From positions 1 through 38,147 of the forward strand of contig JAJTID010000054.1 of the NCBI GenBank assembly GCA_021300155.1: a stretch of 38,147 nt of DNA, in the 5' to 3' direction. Below, in pieces: positions 33,209 through 38,147 of the stretch; position 1 is the stretch's first letter; every line of letters begins with the position of its first letter. The notes under the pieces were generated by a model. It was given only the letters and a program-made list of their open reading frames with translations, did not search any database and was not told the DNA's origin. The DNA comes from Pirellula sp. (lineage in GTDB: Bacteria > Planctomycetota > Planctomycetia > Pirellulales > Pirellulaceae). The position numbers were made by a program, and so were the translations under genes.

Positions 33209-33293
33209 GGAAGGTAGCCAGATACGGTTTGCTGGGCTGCACTGCTAACGCAGTTCTCGAATAGAGATGAGGGTTCGACTCCCTTACCTTCCG
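33209..33293 (+). tRNA. tRNA-Ser (anticodon GCT)
   Basis: Acceptor GGAAGGT/ACCTTCC perfect, D stem CCAG/CTGG, anticodon loop CTGCTAA with GCT at 33244-33246. A long variable arm is built on TCTC/GAGA, and the T arm is GAGGG-TTCGACT-CCCTT. Discriminator G and the long arm are both as expected for tRNA-Ser. Length 85. Confidence 0.9.
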
Positions 33294-33328
33294 CTTCGTT
33301 GGTTCAACCGATTGTTCAAAGATGATAC

Positions 33329-33400
33329 GGCTCGATGGTGAAGCGGACATCATCTCTCGCTTCTAATGAGAAGTTCCAGGTTCGATTCCTGGTCGAGCTG
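33329..33400 (+). tRNA. tRNA-Arg (anticodon TCT)
   Basis: Acceptor GGCTCGA/TCGAGCT (one G-T), anticodon stem TCTCG/TGAGA with loop CTTCTAA, T arm CCAGG-TTCGATT-CCTGG perfect. TCT is at 33362-33364. Discriminator G fits arginine. Last member of the array, 35 nt after tRNA-Ser. Confidence 0.88.
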
Positions 33401-33440
33401 CTTGAATTTTGAATTAAGAAGTTTGAAGTTTGAAACTCAA

Positions 33441-33544
33441 TCACGGGATTTCTTGATGATGGTTGTAAGAATAGCAATGAGTTCATTGGACTCAGCAATC
33501 AATGGTTCCATCTGTTCTGTGAATTGCACGATCCTTGCCTGCAT
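33441..33544 (-). pseudogene. C-terminal remnant of a four-helix-bundle (23S rRNA IVP-type) protein
   Basis: A 34-residue frame reads MQARIVQFTEQMEPLIAESN and then ELIAILTTIIKKSRD. This matches the last helix of planctomycete four-helix-bundle proteins related to 23S rRNA intervening-sequence proteins. It overlaps the 3' end of the kinase gene in another frame (to 33492). The kinase coding sequence therefore probably ends in foreign sequence left from this gene. The match is short. Confidence 0.4.
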
Positions 33545-35846
33545 AGAAAAGAAACCGGTCATTTTGATCGAGGCATAGACTATGAATTTCCCTATGGGGT
33601 AGTTGCCATGTCTTTTCTGCTCCGAGTGTCAGGGGATTCAGGAGACGGATAACTCCCTCATAGTCTGAGCTGGAAAGTACCGCCTGCCCATTCTGGAATG
33701 GCTTCACAAAATTAATCCTCTGCTCCCCTTCGGCAGCCGTTTGTGATAAAGGTTTTCCAGAATCTGCATCCCAACGCTGAGTATGAACATAGGAGCCGGT
33801 ATATACCTCACGTCCATCCGGGCTGAAATGAACGCCACCTATGTTGTTTAGGAATCCTCGACATTTCGAAACCTCTTGAAAGGTCGATGCATTTAAAATT
33901 ACGATGAAGTCCTCGAAATTGAATTCCTCGTCACTCTTCTGCTGAGCAACGGCAACTCGATTGCCATCAGGACTGCAGCAGATGAAACCGACGCTACCGA
34001 TTGGGACTTTGGCTTTTACTGACGCCGATTCGATGTCCCAGACAAGCAAAGAATTTTCCGCACTTGTACAACTCCAGAGCTCGCGACCGTCTTCTGTAAA
34101 ACAAACATTGGTCACGGGTGAATCATGACCTTTCAACACCTTGACTTCCCTTCCTGTCCCAACATCCCAAATGCGAATGGTTTCATCTTGTCCTCCACTT
34201 GCTAGTAGCTTTCCATCAGGGCTGAAACACTCACAGTAAACGGTGCCTTCGTGGCCTCGTAGAACAAGTCGTGATTGATCTAGCATCGACTCAGCATGCC
34301 AGTATTCAATGTTTCGCAATCGTTCTGGAGTTTGGCTTAACAGCTTGTGGGCTAAGTCCAACGAGCCTTCTTCGATTTTGGCCATGGCCAATTGCACGTT
34401 GCTTCGGTAGAGATACAGTTCGGATTTCTCTCGCTGCTTCGCTTCGTCTTCGCGGGCTTCCTTGGCAACCTTTTCTGCTTCTCGAGCTTTACTTGTTTCC
34501 GCCAACGCAACCTGCTCTTTTTGCGTTGCTTTTTCTTCCGAGATCATCGCGCGTATGGCTAGTATCGAACTGACCGCTGACGCAGCGAGCAAAAAGATCG
34601 CAAATAAAGAGGCGACCGTAACTACGAATCGATTCCTTCTTACAGCCTTGCCGAATCGATATCGCCACGTTGGAGGTCTAGCTTCGATGGCATCGCCAGC
34701 CAAATAACGCTGGACATCGTTGGAAAAGCTGGTGGCAGACTCGTAACGGCGGGAGCGGTCTTTTTCTAACGCCTTCATCACGATCCAGTCGAGATCACCC
34801 TTGAGCTCACTTTGCAGTTTATTGCTATCGATTTGGCGTTGGCTGCTAATATCCGACAATCGATTTCCTGCAGAGCTCAGGCGAGCGCTCGGACGAGGTG
34901 GATCGGTCTCGCGAATCGATTGCAATACCCGCAGAACCGCTTGTTGCTCAAGCGTCTCTCGCTCGATCGGCGTGGAACCTGTCAGCAACTCGTAGAGCAA
35001 TACCCCCAGGGCATAGATATCGGCCCGCGTGTCGACATCGACAGCATCCAGTTCTGCTTGTTCTGGGCTCATGTATTGAAGAGTACCAACAACGGCTCCA
35101 AATTCGGTGAACAACGTTTTTTCGGTAAGCTGCGGTTGATTCCCCCAAGCTTTGGCCAGCCCAAAATCGATTACCTTTGGAACGGGCTTGCCGTTATAGA
35201 CAGCGACCAAAATGTTGGACGGTTTCAAATCGCGGTGAATGATCCCTTTTTGATGCGCGTGGTGGACCGCTTCGCATATGCTGGCAAAGAGTTGCAGTCG
35301 AGCCACAATAGTAAGGCGATGTTTATCGCAATACTGGGTGATGGGTAGCCCCTGGACGAGCTCCATCACAAAGTAGGGTTGTCCATCGTCGGTCGTTCCT
35401 CCGTCGAGCACTCGAGCGATCGAAGGATGATCCATCATGGCCAATGCTTGCCGTTCGGCCTCAAAGCGTGCGATGATCTTATCGTTATTGTTCCCTGCCT
35501 TGATCAACTTCAATGCAACGCGACGTTTCACAGGTTCCAGTTGGTCGGCCATCCAGACCTCTCCCATGCCTCCCGCCCCGATCTTCTGAAGCAATTTGTA
35601 TCGTCCTGCGATGACTTTGCTTTGGGCGTTCGGAGTGGGTTTTCTTAGAACCACTTCCTCGACAGACTGCGTTGGCAAGTCGGCTGCATCGCGTACCCGA
35701 TCAAGGTCGTCCAGGAACTCTGCTAAACGAACGGCATGCGAGGGATGTTTTGCGAACAATTCATCGCGTGAGATTGCTTGCCCCGATTCGATCGCTTGGA
35801 GATACTGGGCGATGATGGCATCGAGTTCTTGGCTGGAATCGGACAT
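33492..35846 (-). CDS. Ser/Thr protein kinase with membrane span and WD40 repeats
   Basis: The ATG at 35846 fits the typical opening MSDSSQELDAIIAQYLQAIE of planctomycete PknB-like kinases; the upstream in-frame TTG is less likely. The kinase domain (about 82-350) has the loop GAGGMGEVW, Lys113 in ALKLIK, HRDLKPSN with Asp206, DFGLAK with Asp228 and GTLQYMSPEQ. A juxtamembrane segment leads to one span (FVVTVASLFAIFLLAASAV) near 420. A Lys/Glu-rich coiled coil follows, and then WD40 repeats (RGHEGTVYCECFSPDGKLLA, IRIWDVGTGREVKVL). The propeller has perhaps five blades and ends abruptly in sequence shared with an IVP-like remnant, so its last blade may be missing. It would sense through the extracytoplasmic propeller and phosphorylate proteins inside. 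It lies 91 nt from the end of the tRNA array. Confidence 0.92.
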   Translation of the reverse strand: MSDSSQELDAIIAQYLQAIESGQAISRDELFAKHPSHAVRLAEFLDDLDRVRDAADLPTQSVEEVVLRKPTPNAQSKVIAGRYKLLQKIGAGGMGEVWMADQLEPVKRRVALKLIKAGNNNDKIIARFEAERQALAMMDHPSIARVLDGGTTDDGQPYFVMELVQGLPITQYCDKHRLTIVARLQLFASICEAVHHAHQKGIIHRDLKPSNILVAVYNGKPVPKVIDFGLAKAWGNQPQLTEKTLFTEFGAVVGTLQYMSPEQAELDAVDVDTRADIYALGVLLYELLTGSTPIERETLEQQAVLRVLQSIRETDPPRPSARLSSAGNRLSDISSQRQIDSNKLQSELKGDLDWIVMKALEKDRSRRYESATSFSNDVQRYLAGDAIEARPPTWRYRFGKAVRRNRFVVTVASLFAIFLLAASAVSSILAIRAMISEEKATQKEQVALAETSKAREAEKVAKEAREDEAKQREKSELYLYRSNVQLAMAKIEEGSLDLAHKLLSQTPERLRNIEYWHAESMLDQSRLVLRGHEGTVYCECFSPDGKLLASGGQDETIRIWDVGTGREVKVLKGHDSPVTNVCFTEDGRELWSCTSAENSLLVWDIESASVKAKVPIGSVGFICCSPDGNRVAVAQQKSDEEFNFEDFIVILNASTFQEVSKCRGFLNNIGGVHFSPDGREVYTGSYVHTQRWDADSGKPLSQTAAEGEQRINFVKPFQNGQAVLSSSDYEGVIRLLNPLTLGAEKTWQLPHREIHSLCLDQNDRFLFYAGKDRAIHRTDGTIDC

Positions 35847-35968
35847 TGTTCGCAATCGTTTTGAAAAGTTTGGCTTTGGAGGTGCGATAGTCTAATAGAC
35901 GAGGAATGGGCTCGCACGGACCACTAGGGATTCAGAATTATTTTTCAAGTTAGTAATCGATTGAGTCC

Positions 35969-38028
35969 TTAATTTTGAGCTGGCTCGATGAGGTCGATTG
36001 CTTCTTTCAAGAAAGCTTGATCCGATTCGTCTAGGCTTTCTGTTGGCATTGTGTGCTTCGAGCGGAACTCAGAGAGCATCGAGCGAGACTTGTCTAAGTT
36101 GCCAAGTTTATGATGCGTCATTGCGATAAAAAGAGTATCTGTGGGAAGGGGCTTGTTTTCAACCGCTTTGCTTAGTCCGTTCTCAAAGGTCACAAGTGCT
36201 TCGGCATACAGTGTGTTCCTGAACTGCGCGACTCCAAGCGTGTTAAGAACATAATGCGAAGGAGATAACTCGGCTGCCTTCGTTGCCAATCGAAGGCCCA
36301 GTTGATAATCGTTTGTCGATTGCCCCGTCGTTTTGACGATGTTCCATGCCCTGGTATTCAATGGCTCACGGCAGTCATACCAAGTGGCTATGACTGAGCG
36401 ATAAAAATATGCCATTCTATCGTCGAGACCCAAATCATGAATAGCGAGCTTGCTAAGCTCCTCGATCCACTCTTCCCGTCCTTTGTTATCAGTCTTTTTT
36501 TTCGATCTTCGATGAATGATACCGCCGAGTCAAACGTCTCGATTGCATGAACACGTACTGTGGTTGAAAGCTCATTTGTCGACATGATTTTCTCATTCGT
36601 GATTCTGCGCCATTCGGATACACTGTCGTATTCTTCTTGCGACGAGCCGAGTAAGCGGTTCAAATAGTCGATACTTTTTGAACGATTTTCCCGCGAGTCT
36701 TCCATTGTCCAGGTCTCATGCCATTGTTTCCAATGTTCGCGAAATGGGCGAGATGAAACGACTCGCCCCCCGAAAACTGCGATATCCAAATTTGGGGCGA
36801 ACCAATGATCATCATGTTCGTCGAGGTTGAAATTGATTAGCAACTCGCCGCGTTCTGGATCACAAATGCACATCGATGCGGTGGAGTAAACAAATAGTCT
36901 TTTTCCGCCTAGCGCCCATTCAATGGAATGCGCCCCTCGTTGCGGAATCACCCACGACTTGAGTTCTTGCATGGTGTCACAAGAAACCAAGTGAATGGTG
37001 CCGGAGGCTAAACATGCAACTGTTTTTTCATCCGGCGAGACGCTAGCTACATCTATAACGCCAGGTGCGTGAAATATATGCTGGTTGTCCGAAGAAAAAT
37101 CAAATCGATGAAGCGTCGCGTCAATTCTGAACAATGCTGAGTCCTCGTCAACTGCTAGGGGATGTACTTTATTGCCGGGAATTTCCTTCTCCCAAACAAC
37201 TTTGCCGCTATCGCACGCGAATACTTGGGCAGATTTTTCTGGCGCCAATAAGGTTAGGTAGAACACTCCGTCTCGGCTGAGGGCCGTTGTAATTGGAAAC
37301 TTGCGTAGAGGGTCCGAGAAGACCGAGTTGAACGGAGTCGTGTTAAGAACCTGTCTATGTGAATACCGCGAAATACCATCTTCCTCTGTCAATCGATAGC
37401 GTTCAAGGAAACGCTCGGACACATCGAACTGAACAACGAATCCATTCGGAGAAGACCGACGGTGACGACCAACCGGGAGGAGACCGACAGCCTGGAGCCC
37501 CTTAGGGTTTCGAACCACATCAGTTCGCCTGTTTTCATAGTCAGGATAACTACTTGATGCGATTGCAATACCGTTTCCGATCTGCTTAGAGTTCGTCTGG
37601 AGGTTAATCAACCTTGTGATTTCTGAACAACTTGGCAAAGGGAAAAACATTATGGATTGAGCAGAATAGACAATGGAATACTCTCCCATCGGATCAACAT
37701 AGATTTGATTGGTATCACTCGGTAGCGAACACAAAGTAAATGCAACCGGAGCAAGTTCCACGACTCCGTATTTCAAGCGGCAATCTTCATCGATGCCAAC
37801 AATTGCTTTCCCTTTATTGATGAACTGAAATAACCAAAACTCAGGATTATCCATTACAAACCTGCTAGTTGCGTTTTCTAACCTTTCGCTCCACACCTTT
37901 TCCTCATCTCGATTTTCAAAGATTTGATTGCTATCAGTGGAGAACTTTACTTCGCAAGATGCGAGTTCTTTATCTAGCGATAGAGCTCTTGAGGTATTCG
38001 TTGGAAGTGAGCGTTCGTTGAACCACAT
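35969..38028 (-). CDS. Beta-propeller protein with TPR-like C-terminus, apparent frameshift
   Basis: Two frames overlap at 36388-36433 and join into one protein of about 686 residues if one A is restored in the run of eight at 36495-36502 (plus-strand T). The first part (to about 510) has propeller-like strands such as VIDVASVSPDEKTVACLASG and IEWALGGKRLFVYSTASMCI, with no kinase domain. After the shift the sequence continues GREEWIEELSKLAIHDLGLD and then TPR-like helices: LATKAAELSPSHYVLNTLGV, AQFRNTLYAEALVTFENGL and FIAMTHHKLGNLDKSRSML. This C-terminal part is the same as in large planctomycete kinases with WD40-TPR tails, so the gene may be a kinase tail that lost its head or a separate propeller protein. 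An in-frame stop precedes the ATG. Confidence 0.75.
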
Positions 38029-38084
38029 CTTGCATGGTGGTTTAGGTTTGAGGGTTTTGTTTCCTCTAATCTAGGAGTCCTATC

Positions 38085-38147
38085 ATGGATCGTTTGAATC
38101 GTTCGGCCAAGGCTGGGGTTTGGCAACTGCTTCTCAATGAACAGGCC
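38085..38147 (+). CDS. Start of a divergent gene, cut by the window edge
   Basis: An ATG at 38085 has AGGAG about 9 nt upstream (38073-38077) and opens MDRLNRSAKAGVWQLLLNEQ; the frame runs to the window end without a stop. Only 21 codons are visible, so no family can be named. It diverges from the propeller gene at 38028, with 56 nt between the two starts. Confidence 0.5.
   Translation, partial: MDRLNRSAKAGVWQLLLNEQA

Noticed and set aside
30384-33400. Repeated GGTTCGATTCC-like units suggesting a CRISPR or other repeat array
   Set aside because: The repeated string is the T arm of each tRNA; intervals are irregular and each unit folds as its own cloverleaf.

Overview
The window looks like a chromosomal stretch of a planctomycete, probably of the Pirellula/Rhodopirellula type. 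The left edge carries a planctomycete-specific cytochrome/DUF1549 protein. There are also secreted hydrolases, a Ser/Thr kinase with C-terminal WD40 repeats, a stand-alone WD40 membrane protein, and divergent or mosaic gene order with little phage-style packing. The taxonomic call is inference from gene families; no rRNA or other marker gene is present.

Layout. (1) 1-2206: a GntR/FCD regulator overlaps by 4 nt a PSCyt1/DUF1549 cytochrome protein that runs off the left edge; a near-perfect GntR operator precedes the regulator. (2) 2336-3597: decayed remnants, a lipase-like protein that lost its nucleophile region and a CHAT-like C-terminal tail. (3) 3598-12853: an island of exported hydrolases. 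It holds a 5'-nucleotidase, an unknown exported protein translationally coupled to a patatin-like protein, and, on the other strand, a caspase-like/PDZ protein followed by a HEAT-repeat/DUF900 alpha/beta-hydrolase. (4) 13023-16198: a DUF234-type ATPase with an array of CGCCATAA inverted repeats at its start, then a graveyard of sulfatase and tyrosine-recombinase fragments and an orphan ParD-like antitoxin. (5) 16437-19272: two overlapping membrane-associated GTPase genes ending in a terminator. (6) 19297-21011: an SbmA/YddA-type ABC transporter with an apparent frameshift. (7) 21004-29876: general-stress genes, nearly all on the minus strand: CsbD/DUF883 proteins, a holin-like membrane protein, an AI-2E-type permease with a cobalamin-binding-like tail, a GH13 glucan-acting enzyme, a HAD phosphatase, catalase-like and cupin proteins, a DUF3309 peptide and a tiny lipoprotein, plus a Rieske protein on the plus strand. 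(8) 30384-33400: an array of 13 tRNA or tRNA-like genes in two blocks, all on the plus strand, split by a minus-strand membrane/WD40 gene. (9) 33441-38147: a Ser/Thr kinase-WD40 protein, a beta-propeller/TPR protein with an apparent frameshift, and the first codons of a divergent gene.

The most unusual feature is the tRNA array. It is dense, lacks encoded CCA ends, includes short-variable-arm tRNAs with leucine anticodons, and is interrupted by a WD40 membrane protein gene. Second come the coupled exported-hydrolase pairs (caspase-PDZ with HEAT/DUF900 hydrolase, and the unknown protein with the patatin-like protein) and the ATPase with its repeat cluster. Four coding regions appear to be one base short in a homopolymer, and one has an in-frame nonsense codon. 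Whether these are read errors or real decay must be settled before the affected genes are interpreted.
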